Shown piece by piece: positions 8,013 to 16,384 of a DNA stretch of 64,000 nt. The position numbers and the translations under genes are program-made. The notes below the pieces were generated by a model. It was not told where the DNA came from. It did no database searches and saw only the letters and a program-made list of their open reading frames with translations. This DNA is from an uncultured Actinomycetes bacterium. GTDB taxonomy: Bacteria; Actinomycetota; Acidimicrobiia; Acidimicrobiales; RAAP-2. Where the stretch lies: positions 265,597 through 329,596 of the forward strand of contig CAIOSJ010000025.1 of the NCBI GenBank assembly GCA_903860915.1. The letters are read 5' to 3'. Numbering within the stretch: position 1 is the first letter of the stretch; every line of letters begins with the position of its first letter.

Positions 8013-8924
8013 ATGTCAATTGATGTCACTGGGCGTCCTCAAGAGTCAAAGAATCCGACGGTGAATGCCTCACGAGCACTGAGGTGGGGCGACCCCTCGT
8101 CGGCTCCACGACTCGCCCTCGGACACTCCCACTGGTCGCTCACGGGCCTTTCTACTTCCGTCATGAGTCTCTTACCCCAACTGGCTGAGGGCGGATGCGA
8201 ACTCCTCGAAGTCAACTTGACTAGTGATCTCCTAAGTACGGCGCGCGAGGCCAAAAAACTCGGCTTCGTCATCTTGGGTCAGGGCCTGTGCGTAACGGCC
8301 GAGGAGACGAAGCCCATTATTGCTGCGGCCTCAGAATTGGGCGTCGTGGGTTTGAACTTACACCTCGGTCATTCATTTATGGAGCCCGCGGAAAGCGTGG
8401 ATCTAGTAGGTGAGACGAGGACTTTGGCTGACGCCGCTGGAATCACCTTGCTCGTGGAGACCCATCGAGGTCGTATAACTCAAGACCTCCTACGTACTAG
8501 TCAACTCATCACGTTGGACCCGTCGCTACGATTCACGCTCGACCTCTCGCACTACTGGGTCGGGAACGAGGGTGAAGGAAATAACTCCGAGAAGTTTCGA
8601 ATTCTGTTGCAGCAAGTGCTAGAGCGAACTCTCGTTATTCACGGTCGGATAAGTGACGGCGAGTCGGTCCAAATTGATATTGGAGAACGAGCCGAGAACG
8701 TCGCCGTTTCCGCCTTTCGAGATAACTGGTCACGCGCTATGTCGGCGTGGCTTACGAGGGCACAACGTGGCGATGTCTTTGTCTTCGAACCGGAGTTGGG
8801 ACCATGGCCGTACGCCCAGATTGGCCGTGATGGCCGTGAATTTAGCGATCGTTGGCGGCAGTCACTGCTCATGGCGGACATTGGCCGCGAGGCGTGGTCT
8901 GCTGCTGTGGCTGGGCTACGGTGA
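8013..8924 (+). CDS. Xylose-isomerase-like TIM-barrel protein
   Basis: 303 residues resembling the AP-endonuclease-2/sugar-phosphate isomerase fold. The sequence alternates strands and helices, with HSHWSLTG near residue 38, NLHLGHSF mid-protein, LLVETHRG, LDLSHYWV and a C-terminal FEPELGPWPYA segment. These His/Glu/Asp positions are consistent with a metal-bound isomerase or epimerase pocket. The substrate is unknown. The gene stands alone, 278 bp after tRNA-Ala and before a 412-bp gene-free stretch. Confidence 0.75.
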   Translation: MSIDVTGRPQESKNPTVNASRALRWGDPSSAPRLALGHSHWSLTGLSTSVMSLLPQLAEGGCELLEVNLTSDLLSTAREAKKLGFVILGQGLCVTAEETKPIIAAASELGVVGLNLHLGHSFMEPAESVDLVGETRTLADAAGITLLVETHRGRITQDLLRTSQLITLDPSLRFTLDLSHYWVGNEGEGNNSEKFRILLQQVLERTLVIHGRISDGESVQIDIGERAENVAVSAFRDNWSRAMSAWLTRAQRGDVFVFEPELGPWPYAQIGRDGREFSDRWRQSLLMADIGREAWSAAVAGLR

Positions 8925-9336
8925 CCTCTTGATAGCCACATCCGCGGGTTCTGTATCCCCCTAGCCCCGCCGGCGCCCTCCTTGCCTGATATGAACGTGG
9001 AAACCCCGAACTCGGCCGAATTTGAGTGCGTCGTACTCTCAACCAGCGCAGCATGAAATCACCAAGCAAAACTGTCAACAAAACCGTCATCAGTTCCCTC
9101 GTTAGAAGCGCGATTACTTCGCGAGCATTGTGGTCACAAGGCAGTGAGCGAGAAAGCTCGGCCCGGTAGGCGGCACTGTTGTAAGAGGACGAGTCCTCGC
9201 CACCGTGGCGGTGGAGCCAATGGGACTTTCCTTGGTCACACTAGGAGCGTGACATTTCTGCTGACTATCGTCAGTGGCACTAGACCGCATCCCGGCAAGA
9301 TGTGAATCACTGGTGGACACGTGCCCCTATGTCGGT
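8925..9336. other. Gene-free stretch with two tandem small hairpins
   Basis: No convincing gene is seen on either strand; the open frames are short and lack ribosome binding sites. Two adjacent hairpins occur: GAGGAC-GA-GTCCTC (9185-9198) and CCACCG-TGG-CGGTGG (9200-9214). They could be 3'-end structures for the convergent neighbouring genes, but no T-run follows. Confidence 0.4.
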
Positions 9337-10590
9337 TCAGCGGGGAACATCTCGCCACGCCAAACCCTTGTACGCGTCGGGCTCACGCGGCAGACCGAGA
9401 ACTCTCTCGCCAATAATGTTCCGCTGAATTTCCGAGGTTCCGCCCTCTATGGAATTCGCCCGTGTTCTGAGAAATTGTGTTACCCACTCCGCCGCATCAG
9501 AGTCGGATATTTCCCAGGCTGTTGCGGCTAATCCACGGATGTCCATTGCGATTTCCTGCAGCCGTTGATTTGACGCGGCCTTGGCAATTTTAGTGAGTGA
9601 ACCTTCAGACCCCCCGGCTCGACCGGCAGCCCGGCTATCTCGAGCCCGATCGATGCTTAAAGCGAGAACTCGATCGTTGACGGCGGCACGAACAAGTTGA
9701 TGGCGAGCGCTGGCCGGCAAATTTTGTCCGAGAGTACGAGCGAATTGCTCAATCTCGAGATAGGGCTTCCCGCCCAAAATTTCGTCGGAGGACTTGCGCT
9801 TTTTTTGGGCTAGGCCCGATAGCGCGAAACGTTCAGCGCCGAGGGTGGACTGTGTGGCGGACCACCCCTCACCACGAGGGCTGATGCGATCGATATCCGG
9901 GACGCGAACGTCCGAGAGAAATACCTCGAAGAATTCGTGCTGCCCCGCCATATTGACGAGGGGGCGCACTTCGACACCCGGACTCTTCATGTCGAGACCA
10001 AAGTAGGTAATGCCCTTGTGCTTTATCTGATCGGGATCGGTGCGAGCGAGCAACATCGCGCGTTCCGAACTTTGCCCGAAGGTGGTCCATACCTTTTGGC
10101 CATTGACCACCCACTCGTCACCATCGCGAACGGCAGTCGTGGCCAATGAGGCGAGGTCCGAGCCCGACCCGGGTTCGGAGAACAACTGGCACCAGCGCTC
10201 GTCGCCCGATAGCAGTGGCGGAAGCAAGTGCCGCTTGGTTTCTTCCGACGACCACTGCTGGATGGTGGGGGCCGCGAGGGCTAGTCCGGAACCGCTGGGC
10301 GTAACCGGTACACCCCACGAGTGCAGCAACGAGAGCGCTCGCTGGGCCATTTCCGTGCTGAGACCACGACCCCCGTGTTCGCGCTCGTAGTGGGGTGCCA
10401 CCCAACCCGCCCGGCCGATGGCGTGGACGACCCCACGCCGATCGATGGTGTCGTTGAAGTCCACAATCGCCTCGACGTCGCCCGCTCGAGCGGCGTCGAT
10501 CCATTCGATCGGCAGAATGGTCGCGAGTAGTTCTTCGAGCTCGTCGCGTCCGGGGAAATCGGTCGGACTAGGCACGCGACATGCGTTCAT
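9337..10590 (-). CDS. Acyl-CoA dehydrogenase
   Basis: A flavin-dependent dehydrogenase of fatty-acid or related acyl-CoA catabolism. The N-terminal helical domain leads into WCQLFSEPGSGSDLASL and GQKVWTTFGQ, the middle-domain FAD/substrate motifs. The C-terminal domain ends with the family motif GGTSEIQRNIIGERVLGLP. The start ATG at 10588-10590 has GAGGA six bases upstream. It lies inside the 3' end of the upstream crotonase gene, overlapping it by 23 bases. This indicates translational coupling in a small beta-oxidation-like operon. A longer in-frame extension to 10662 runs inside the crotonase gene and is unlikely. Confidence 0.92.
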   Translation of the reverse strand: MNACRVPSPTDFPGRDELEELLATILPIEWIDAARAGDVEAIVDFNDTIDRRGVVHAIGRAGWVAPHYEREHGGRGLSTEMAQRALSLLHSWGVPVTPSGSGLALAAPTIQQWSSEETKRHLLPPLLSGDERWCQLFSEPGSGSDLASLATTAVRDGDEWVVNGQKVWTTFGQSSERAMLLARTDPDQIKHKGITYFGLDMKSPGVEVRPLVNMAGQHEFFEVFLSDVRVPDIDRISPRGEGWSATQSTLGAERFALSGLAQKKRKSSDEILGGKPYLEIEQFARTLGQNLPASARHQLVRAAVNDRVLALSIDRARDSRAAGRAGGSEGSLTKIAKAASNQRLQEIAMDIRGLAATAWEISDSDAAEWVTQFLRTRANSIEGGTSEIQRNIIGERVLGLPREPDAYKGLAWRDVPR

Positions 10591-11305
10591 TGATGTCCTC
10601 GGGGAGGCCGTAGGGAAGAGTGCGCTCGCGCTCGAGCGAGGCAGTACGGCCGAGGTCGTCACGGTCCCGCACCAGACGCTTCACCCTTTGATTGGTTCCC
10701 GGCGAATTGGTCGATATCTCAAGTGCTAGAGCCCGCACTTTGTTATTCAACTCAGCTTCCGTCACGCAGTAGTCGGCGAGACCGATTCGCTCGGCCTCGT
10801 CACCATTGATTCGACGGCTCGTGTACATGAGTTGCTTGGCCATGGAGCGACCCACTCGCTCGGGTAGGCGAACCGACATGCCCCAAATCGGGACGAGCCC
10901 CCACTGTCCGTGCGTGTCGCCCAATTTCGCCGTGTTCGCGACAACTATGAAATCACAGGCGAGGGCTAATTCGAGTCCACCGGTGAAACAGTGTCCGTGC
11001 ACTTTGGCAATGGTCGGCTGGGGCAGATTTTCCAAGGCGTCCACGGTCTCGGGTTCGAAGTGACGACTCGGTGCACGTTCGCCTTCGGCAATCGAGGTGA
11101 GATCGTGCCCAGCGCAAAATGACCGACCGGCGCCTTCGAGTATGACGCAGAGTATTGAGGAGTCGTTCGCTACCTTGTCGAGAATAACCCGAAGTTCTAC
11201 GAAGACTTGAGGGGTGAGGGCGTTAAGTTTGTCTGGGCGATTCAGGGTGATCGTGCACAGTCCGTGGTCGGTGGATGCAAGAACGAGCGCTTCGGTTTCG
11301 GACAT
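10568..11305 (-). CDS. Enoyl-CoA hydratase/isomerase (crotonase) family protein
   Basis: 245 residues with the crotonase fold: LNRPDKLNAL near the N-terminus, the oxyanion-hole segment GRSFCAGHDL (60-69), and HCFTGGLELALACDF (105-119) with a conserved Glu. The second segment, which in true hydratases carries the other catalytic Glu, reads THGQWGLVPIWG. The enzyme may therefore be an isomerase or another crotonase rather than a classic hydratase. It precedes and overlaps an acyl-CoA dehydrogenase gene on the same strand. Confidence 0.88.
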   Translation of the reverse strand: MSETEALVLASTDHGLCTITLNRPDKLNALTPQVFVELRVILDKVANDSSILCVILEGAGRSFCAGHDLTSIAEGERAPSRHFEPETVDALENLPQPTIAKVHGHCFTGGLELALACDFIVVANTAKLGDTHGQWGLVPIWGMSVRLPERVGRSMAKQLMYTSRRINGDEAERIGLADYCVTEAELNNKVRALALEISTNSPGTNQRVKRLVRDRDDLGRTASLERERTLPYGLPEDINERMSRA

Positions 11306-11377
11306 ACTGACAGTATGCCTGTCCAGCGCTGGCTGATGCGCGAAGGTGGGCGCGCTCGACGTCCGCGCTCTGGTTTC

Positions 11378-12520
11378 TTACATTTCGACCTGGGGCGTGA
11401 CGAGGAACTTCTCGCCAGTGGCCTGACGCGCGTAGGCGGCCATGACGTCGGGGTCGAGAACTTGGCTGAGGGAAATTTCGCGGGTGTAGGAACTAGCGAA
11501 AGTGGTGTATATCGAGTCAGCAACCCGTTGACGAAGTCGAGCGGTGCCCTCTGCGCCAAGACCCGCCAGGAAGGGAGTCAAAAGCCAACCGCCCAAGCCC
11601 CACGCGAAGCCGAAACTGCGCGTCAGGACCGTGGTGGAACGATCGAGTCCACCGTAGATGTAGACCTGCTTGTGCGTGGTCGAGCCGTAGCGGCTGTAGG
11701 TCGTCGCGTTGGCGCTGGAGGAGACTTCCATTGCGGTCAGAATCTGGCTCGCCAGTGTCCCGCCACCGGTGGCGTCAAAGGCCAAGGTGGCCGACGTGGC
11801 GCTGAGGGCCGCAATGAGATCGCTCATGAAGTTTGCGTGACTTGAATCGCAGACGTAGGTCGCTCCGAGCTCGCGCAATATGGATGCCTGGGCGGGGGTG
11901 CGCACAATATTGACCAGAGGAATTCCCTCTTCCTGGCAGAGGCGAACGAGCATCTGACCGAGGTTGGAAGCAGCCGCGGTGTGCACGAGGGCGACGTGGC
12001 CCTCTCGACGCATGGTTTCGACCATTCCTAGTGCGGTAAGGGGGTTGACAAAAGACGACGCCGCCGCGCGCGCCGGAGTCCCGGTGGGCAGGGCCAGGCA
12101 GAGCGACGCATCGACAGCGCGATATTGGCTATACATGGCGCCACCAGCCACCGCAACAGTCTGGCCGAGTAGCGCTTGGGCCTGTGGTGAAGCACCCGCC
12201 GCGATAACGGTCCCGGCTCCCTCGTTTCCGACGGTCATGGAAAGGCCAAGTCGGCCAGAAAGCGAACGCAGAGTCGCGGGATCGATGGATGCCAGTACTT
12301 CGAGCTGACCTGTCCCGTCCAACACTGTGGCGCTACTCACGTCAGCGCCGGCCAGTAAGAGACCGAGGTCGGAGGGATTAATGGGAGCGGCCTCGACACG
12401 GATGAGGACTTCGTTGTCGCCGGGCGCGGCCACTGACACCTCTATCAATGAGAGGTGCAGGGTTCCCTCTGCAGTGACGGTGGAGCGAATCTGAAGCCCC
12501 GTCGTAGGAAGTGATGTCAT
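11378..12520 (-). CDS. Zinc-less MDR-family quinone oxidoreductase-like protein
   Basis: About 380 residues of the medium-chain dehydrogenase/reductase superfamily. It has the GroES-like N-terminal domain (EVLIRVEAAPINPSDLGLL), GNEGAGTVIAAG, and a Rossmann domain with ALVHTAAASNLGQMLVRLC. Zinc-ligand Cys/His motifs are not seen, pointing to the quinone-oxidoreductase/enoyl-reductase branch. The ATG at 12520 (MTSLPTTG) gives a normal N-terminus; the frame stays open to 12586 without supporting features. An inverted repeat lies 44 bp upstream of this start. It is on the same strand as the crotonase and acyl-CoA dehydrogenase genes. Confidence 0.85.
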   Translation of the reverse strand: MTSLPTTGLQIRSTVTAEGTLHLSLIEVSVAAPGDNEVLIRVEAAPINPSDLGLLLAGADVSSATVLDGTGQLEVLASIDPATLRSLSGRLGLSMTVGNEGAGTVIAAGASPQAQALLGQTVAVAGGAMYSQYRAVDASLCLALPTGTPARAAASSFVNPLTALGMVETMRREGHVALVHTAAASNLGQMLVRLCQEEGIPLVNIVRTPAQASILRELGATYVCDSSHANFMSDLIAALSATSATLAFDATGGGTLASQILTAMEVSSSANATTYSRYGSTTHKQVYIYGGLDRSTTVLTRSFGFAWGLGGWLLTPFLAGLGAEGTARLRQRVADSIYTTFASSYTREISLSQVLDPDVMAAYARQATGEKFLVTPQVEM

Positions 12521-12563
12521 GTCTGGAGTCGTCCTTTTTGGAAATATTGCCCGCGCTACAAAA

Positions 12564-12588
12564 GTATGTAACTCACCTGTGAGCATAC
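12564..12588. promoter_or_regulatory. Inverted-repeat operator candidate upstream of the oxidoreductase
   Basis: A near-perfect dyad: left arm GTATG then CTCAC (separated by TAA), centre CT, right arm GTGAG followed by CATAC. It sits 44 bp before the oxidoreductase ATG on the reverse strand. The size and symmetry are like TetR- or GntR-type operators. No regulator gene is adjacent. Confidence 0.45.
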
Positions 12589-12809
12589 GGAGTCACTACG
12601 GACGGGGTGCGAAGTGGGCTGATGCAGCCAGATGCGCCACTGTGTGCCCAGCAATGCACCACCGGACCTTGTCCTTCCCGCTGGGGATACCTAGTCGAAT
12701 TCCTCAGGGACAGCTCAATCTGGAGGTACGTAGTAGTTTTTCGCCGCGAACTCCGAGTTGTGGTTAAGAAAATGCTAGTTTCATCCTTCGAAACTTCTGA
12801 GGGGGAGAT

Positions 12810-13262
12810 ATGAAAACGAATGTAGAAATTTCAGCCGAGACTACGGCTTCTGCTGAAGTTCTGTGGGATTTAATCAGTGATATTTCGCTACCCGCTCAGT
12901 TCTCTCGGGAATTTAAGGGCGCGGAGTGGATAACGCCCGCTGCGCTCGGCTCTCAATTTGTAGGGCACAACGCAGTAGGAGAGTTCACCTGGTCGACGAC
13001 GTCAACGGTTACTGGCTATACCCCGAATGAGGTTTTCGAATGGACCGTGGAGGACGTCAACGAACCGGTGGCCATATGGGGCTTTCGCGTAGTCCGGGGT
13101 GATGTTTCAACCCTCACGATGTACGCGACGATTGGTGATTCTTTCCGCGAACGGCGCTACCCCACGGACGCGGCTCTCGCCGAGCGTATGGCTATGTGGG
13201 AAGTCAACATGCGCGATACCGTCGACGGCATCGTGGCGCTGGCTGAAGCGGCACACTCCTAA
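12810..13262 (+). CDS. SRPBCC-family (START/Bet v1-like) protein
   Basis: 150 residues beginning at an ATG with a strong GGGGGAGAT ribosome binding site. The N-terminal pattern (VEISAETTASAEVLWDLISDISLPAQFSREFKGAEW) is characteristic of polyketide-cyclase/SRPBCC hydrophobic-ligand-binding proteins. It is followed by a mid-protein beta sheet and a long C-terminal helix. Ligand and role are unknown; it could bind a lipid or aromatic compound. Divergent from the oxidoreductase gene. Confidence 0.83.
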   Translation: MKTNVEISAETTASAEVLWDLISDISLPAQFSREFKGAEWITPAALGSQFVGHNAVGEFTWSTTSTVTGYTPNEVFEWTVEDVNEPVAIWGFRVVRGDVSTLTMYATIGDSFRERRYPTDAALAERMAMWEVNMRDTVDGIVALAEAAHS

Positions 13263-13323
13263 ACCTTTCCCCGAGCGTCGATAGAGCCGAGCGACCACGG
13301 CCGATGAGAGGTACGCTACTTTC

Positions 13324-14247
13324 GTGCTTCCGCCGCAATCCGCCACTCCGAAGGGTTTGCCCGAGCCCCCCGAGGGTCGAGTAGCGATTCCGCCCGCGGG
13401 ACTCGGTCCACAAGCTCAGATGTCCGGTGGACGCCGTGGTCGTCGTGGCGCTGAACACCGACATTCACAGGGCACGCAGTCCGGCATGGTCATACGCGAT
13501 GGGCGCCCCTACGATCCCACGTGGGATGCGTGGCGACCACCACGACGCTGGCCGGGAGTCCTGTTTTCTTTTTTGGCGGTAATTGGTCTCATTGCTGTTC
13601 TGGCGCACCACAAACCGGTTAAAAAAGTTGTACCGGTATACGTCGTTCCGCCGCATTCGGTTATTCAGGGTTCCTATATTCCCTATCTCAGTCCGCATTC
13701 GAAGTATCTCTACCATTTCGCGGGTCTGGCGTCCGTAGCCAGTCTGCCGCTGACCGTAAAGAATCCCACGACCATTTGGACCTTCGGCTGTCAGTGCAGT
13801 TCAAATTTTGGCGTCACTATCCGCGACGCCAACGGTGAAATAATTTCGGTTCCCGTCAACGTCATAGGAAAATTTTTCACGAGCACCGTCTTATTGCTGG
13901 CCAAAGGGCACTATTCCATAGGGGTGATCGGAAGCGGTCTATGGAGTATTTCCGTGATCAACCCAGTGGGATTACCGTCGCAACCTCCAACTTTCAGTTA
14001 TCTCAGTAATAAGTCGAGCATGCTGGGACCCTTCTCGGGAGCCGACCACCATCTCGACATGTCAGTATTGGCCGAGCTGGGCGTGGTAACGGAGGTCGTG
14101 ATGTACACCGAGTCCGGAGGGTTTCTCGGCTCGGTATTCCACACCAACACTTCGACTCACAGCTACGTCTCACTCCCGAGTTCACGGGGTCGATTCTTCC
14201 TCGTGGTGCAAAGTTCTGGGCTCTGGCACGCCAGCGTTTCTCCCTAG
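13324..14247 (+). CDS. Single-pass membrane-anchored extracellular protein of unknown function
   Basis: 307 residues from a GTG start. A Pro/Gly/Arg-rich cytoplasmic N-terminus of about 75 residues leads to one transmembrane helix (about 77-95) and a beta-rich extracellular domain. The CQC pair after TFG is notable. GHYSIGVIGSGLWSISVINP and a similar C-terminal stretch (FFLVVQSSGLWHASVSP) look like two copies of a beta-sandwich unit, each ending in SGLWxxSV. It abuts the glycosyltransferase downstream. No known family could be named. Confidence 0.75.
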   Translation: MLPPQSATPKGLPEPPEGRVAIPPAGLGPQAQMSGGRRGRRGAEHRHSQGTQSGMVIRDGRPYDPTWDAWRPPRRWPGVLFSFLAVIGLIAVLAHHKPVKKVVPVYVVPPHSVIQGSYIPYLSPHSKYLYHFAGLASVASLPLTVKNPTTIWTFGCQCSSNFGVTIRDANGEIISVPVNVIGKFFTSTVLLLAKGHYSIGVIGSGLWSISVINPVGLPSQPPTFSYLSNKSSMLGPFSGADHHLDMSVLAELGVVTEVVMYTESGGFLGSVFHTNTSTHSYVSLPSSRGRFFLVVQSSGLWHASVSP

Positions 14248-14256
14248 TTGTTACCC

Positions 14257-15162
14257 GTGACCATCACCCCACTGTTGAGTGTGGTCATTCCGGCCCACGG
14301 AGTGGCAAAAACTCTCGGTACCACGGTGGCATCAGTTCATACGGCCACGAGGGAGTCCTACGAAATAATTATTGTGGTCGATGGAGATTCGGATGACTCT
14401 CTGCTCGTAGCCCAGCAACTCGCCAGCGAATCTGCTCTCATCCGGGTTGTGCACCTCGTGGTAAGTGGAGGTCCATCACGGGCGCGTAACGAAGGTCTGG
14501 CCGTAGCGACGGGGGACTGGGTTCTTTTTCTCGATGGTGATGATCGCCTCGAACTAGGCGCGCTGGATATCTTGCTACGCGCCGTGGCTGCTGGGGACAT
14601 CGGCTCCCTCGGTAGGTTCAACGCCGTCGATGAAAATGATGTCGTCCTCGATATTGGAACCTGGTCGACGTTCCAATTGCAACCCGTGATAGTGCGCAAG
14701 GGGAAATTAGTACCGAGCGCGCTCAACCCGGAATCTGTACTCACTCGACTTGTGACGCCACCTCCGGGCGCAATTTTGCTGCGACGATCAGCCATTATTG
14801 AATTGGGGGGCTACAGCAAAAATGCGCGGCGTAGCGAAGACCTGGAGTTTCTGGTCCGCGTGGTGGGCTACGGAAGCGTGGCCCTAACCCAAGTACCAGT
14901 CCTGCGGTATCTACGTACTGCAACGCAGCGATCAGCCCAAGTACGGCAGCGTCAATGGGGTCGCGTCGCCACACTTATCTACGTCCTTCGTAGCGCGCCG
15001 AGTCGAAAAGATCGCCGAGAACGGGGCCGCGGGGTGGTGAATCACTATCGCCTCACGGCGCAATCACGTTGGCGTGAGAGCTCGCGCAGACCAGGAGACC
15101 TCGTCGCCGTAGGACGGGCCCTCGTACTAGCCGCTGTCTTCTCACTACTTCGAGTGATATAG
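14257..15162 (+). CDS. Family 2 glycosyltransferase
   Basis: A GT-A fold inverting glycosyltransferase of about 301 residues. It opens with LSVVIPAHGVAKTLGTTVASV, then IIIVVDGDSDDS, SRARNEGLAVATGDWVLFLDGDD (nucleotide-sugar and DxD-type metal site), and a C-terminal SEDLEFLVRV segment with the catalytic-base acidic residues. The GTG at 14257 is preferred; an in-frame TTG at 14248 directly after the previous stop is an alternative. It follows the anchored protein by 9 bp, so the pair may act together at the envelope. Acceptor unknown. Confidence 0.9.
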   Translation: MTITPLLSVVIPAHGVAKTLGTTVASVHTATRESYEIIIVVDGDSDDSLLVAQQLASESALIRVVHLVVSGGPSRARNEGLAVATGDWVLFLDGDDRLELGALDILLRAVAAGDIGSLGRFNAVDENDVVLDIGTWSTFQLQPVIVRKGKLVPSALNPESVLTRLVTPPPGAILLRRSAIIELGGYSKNARRSEDLEFLVRVVGYGSVALTQVPVLRYLRTATQRSAQVRQRQWGRVATLIYVLRSAPSRKDRRERGRGVVNHYRLTAQSRWRESSRRPGDLVAVGRALVLAAVFSLLRVI

Positions 15163-15492
15163 CTGCCCTGTGTATAACTTGGCGATAAGTCCTTGTCTGC
15201 GGTGGACAGGGTCTGTGGTCCGTGTGGAAAATCTGCTCCAAGCTGGGGATTTCTTTCTGAAAACCAGCGGGGGAGGATCCGAGGCACTAACGATCTGACA
15301 TAGTAAAGCCGTAGCTCACTGCGACACCAAAAGCTGCTGTTGATCGCAAGAACGACGTTCCTGGTCTTTTCTCGCGAGAGAAGTGCACCGGACAGCTGAG
15401 GGGCTTTCCTTCCTTGGGAATTCGAGGTCGTGGTGAGGTGCTCGCCGTTTTTTCAGGGTCTGTCCGACACGGACTTTGAGATACGTGCCTTC
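15163..15492 (+). other. Gene-free stretch with DnaA-box-like motifs, possible 3' UTR or ncRNA
   Basis: No coding frame with a ribosome binding site is seen. Three same-orientation DnaA-box-like 9-mers occur within 63 bp, written here as their reverse complements. They are TTATACACA at 15169-15177 (exact TTATNCACA consensus), CTGTCCACC at 15201-15209 (imperfect) and TTTTCCACA at 15223-15231. The rest leads into a strong terminator. I could not match it to RNase P RNA, tmRNA, SRP RNA or 6S RNA. Confidence 0.4.
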
Positions 15493-15552
15493 GGAGACCC
15501 CGAGCCGCGGGTGAATCTAGGTTCGCCCGCCGCTCGGGGTCTCCGCTTTTTT
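15493..15552 (+). terminator. Strong rho-independent terminator
   Basis: A stem starting GGAGACCCCGAGC and closing GCTCGGGGTCTCC, extended inward by GCGGG..GAA with TTCGCCCGC (one mismatch and one G-T pair), is followed by GCTTTTTT. The T-run is on the plus strand, so it ends rightward transcription from the glycosyltransferase side. It also abuts the stop codon of the convergent nucleotidyltransferase gene. Confidence 0.9.
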
Positions 15553-16384
15553 AAAAAGTGGTGGCGGGACGTTCGCCGCGAGCGACCTGATCTCGAATGT
15601 CACGTTGAACGAGTCCGAGATCGCTGGCGTGGGTCACGCCAACGCAACGTGAGCCGGAGGGCAGAACCGCGAAGGCTGCGTCATTGCGTACGAGTAGACC
15701 ACCAATAATGTCGGGTAGCAATACTTCGGAGTCTTCGCTGGCGTTGGCGGCCATCATGGCTGATTCAAAGACCTCCCACATCGCCGATTCGAAGGCCCAC
15801 AAATTCATGGAGACTCGGGTATCCGCTGAGAGTGTTCGTGGTTCGATTCCGTCAGTGCTGACAAAGCCCTCCGAGGTCAACTGCACATTGCGTCGCTCGG
15901 CGATGCGGCGCAAGAAGCCTTCGTGAACGTCGCAGACGCCCCGGGTAACGGGGAGGTCGCCAACTAGGGCGTGATCTAGTCGGAAACCAATAAGGGCGTT
16001 CGTTCCCATTTTTCTGACGTGCTCGCCAAGGGTCAACATGGCTGGGCGACCGTAGAGGTCGTCGGCGTTGGCGACGCCGAAGGACTGACTGTGGTCGAGG
16101 AGATGACGTGCTTGGAGAACGGCGTGAACCGTGCCCAGGGGGCGTTCCTGGACAGCAAAACGAACGTTGACCCGAGCCGGCCAGTGGCCTTTGATGTGCT
16201 CGGCGATCAGGGGCCCGGTCTCGGAATTGATAACTACCACGATCTCAGTGAAACCACCCGCGACGGCATCACTCGCGATGAGGTCAATGACTGCTTCGCC
16301 ATTCAGTCCGACCGGTGCCAGTGGCTTAACACCGCCATAACGACGCGCCCGACCAGCGGCCATGATGATCAGGCTCTGGGTCAT
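15551..16384 (-). CDS. Nucleotidyltransferase-family (sugar-nucleotide pyrophosphorylase-like) protein
   Basis: 277 residues with the GT-A-like nucleotidyltransferase start SLIIMAAGRARRYGGVKPLAPV, which holds the nucleotide-binding and catalytic Arg/Lys. This is followed by EIVVVINSETG, the QERPLGTVHAVLQAR substrate segment and GVANADDLYG with the metal-binding acidic residues. It resembles NTP transferases that make NDP-sugars or modify small molecules; the substrate is not evident. The ATG at 16384 overlaps the fabH stop (ATGA), so it is co-translated with fabH. Confidence 0.87.
   Translation of the reverse strand: MTQSLIIMAAGRARRYGGVKPLAPVGLNGEAVIDLIASDAVAGGFTEIVVVINSETGPLIAEHIKGHWPARVNVRFAVQERPLGTVHAVLQARHLLDHSQSFGVANADDLYGRPAMLTLGEHVRKMGTNALIGFRLDHALVGDLPVTRGVCDVHEGFLRRIAERRNVQLTSEGFVSTDGIEPRTLSADTRVSMNLWAFESAMWEVFESAMMAANASEDSEVLLPDIIGGLLVRNDAAFAVLPSGSRCVGVTHASDLGLVQRDIRDQVARGERPATTF

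Noticed and set aside
8925..9336. Short reverse-strand frame (9114-9320) as a gene
   Set aside because: No ribosome binding site, no domain, low-complexity reading.
15168..15232. Chromosomal replication origin
   Set aside because: DnaA boxes are present but dnaA, dnaN and rpmH are absent and the region is not AT-rich.
15163..15492. Possible rnpB, tmRNA, SRP or 6S RNA
   Set aside because: None of the conserved cores could be found by eye; kept only as an unassigned stretch.
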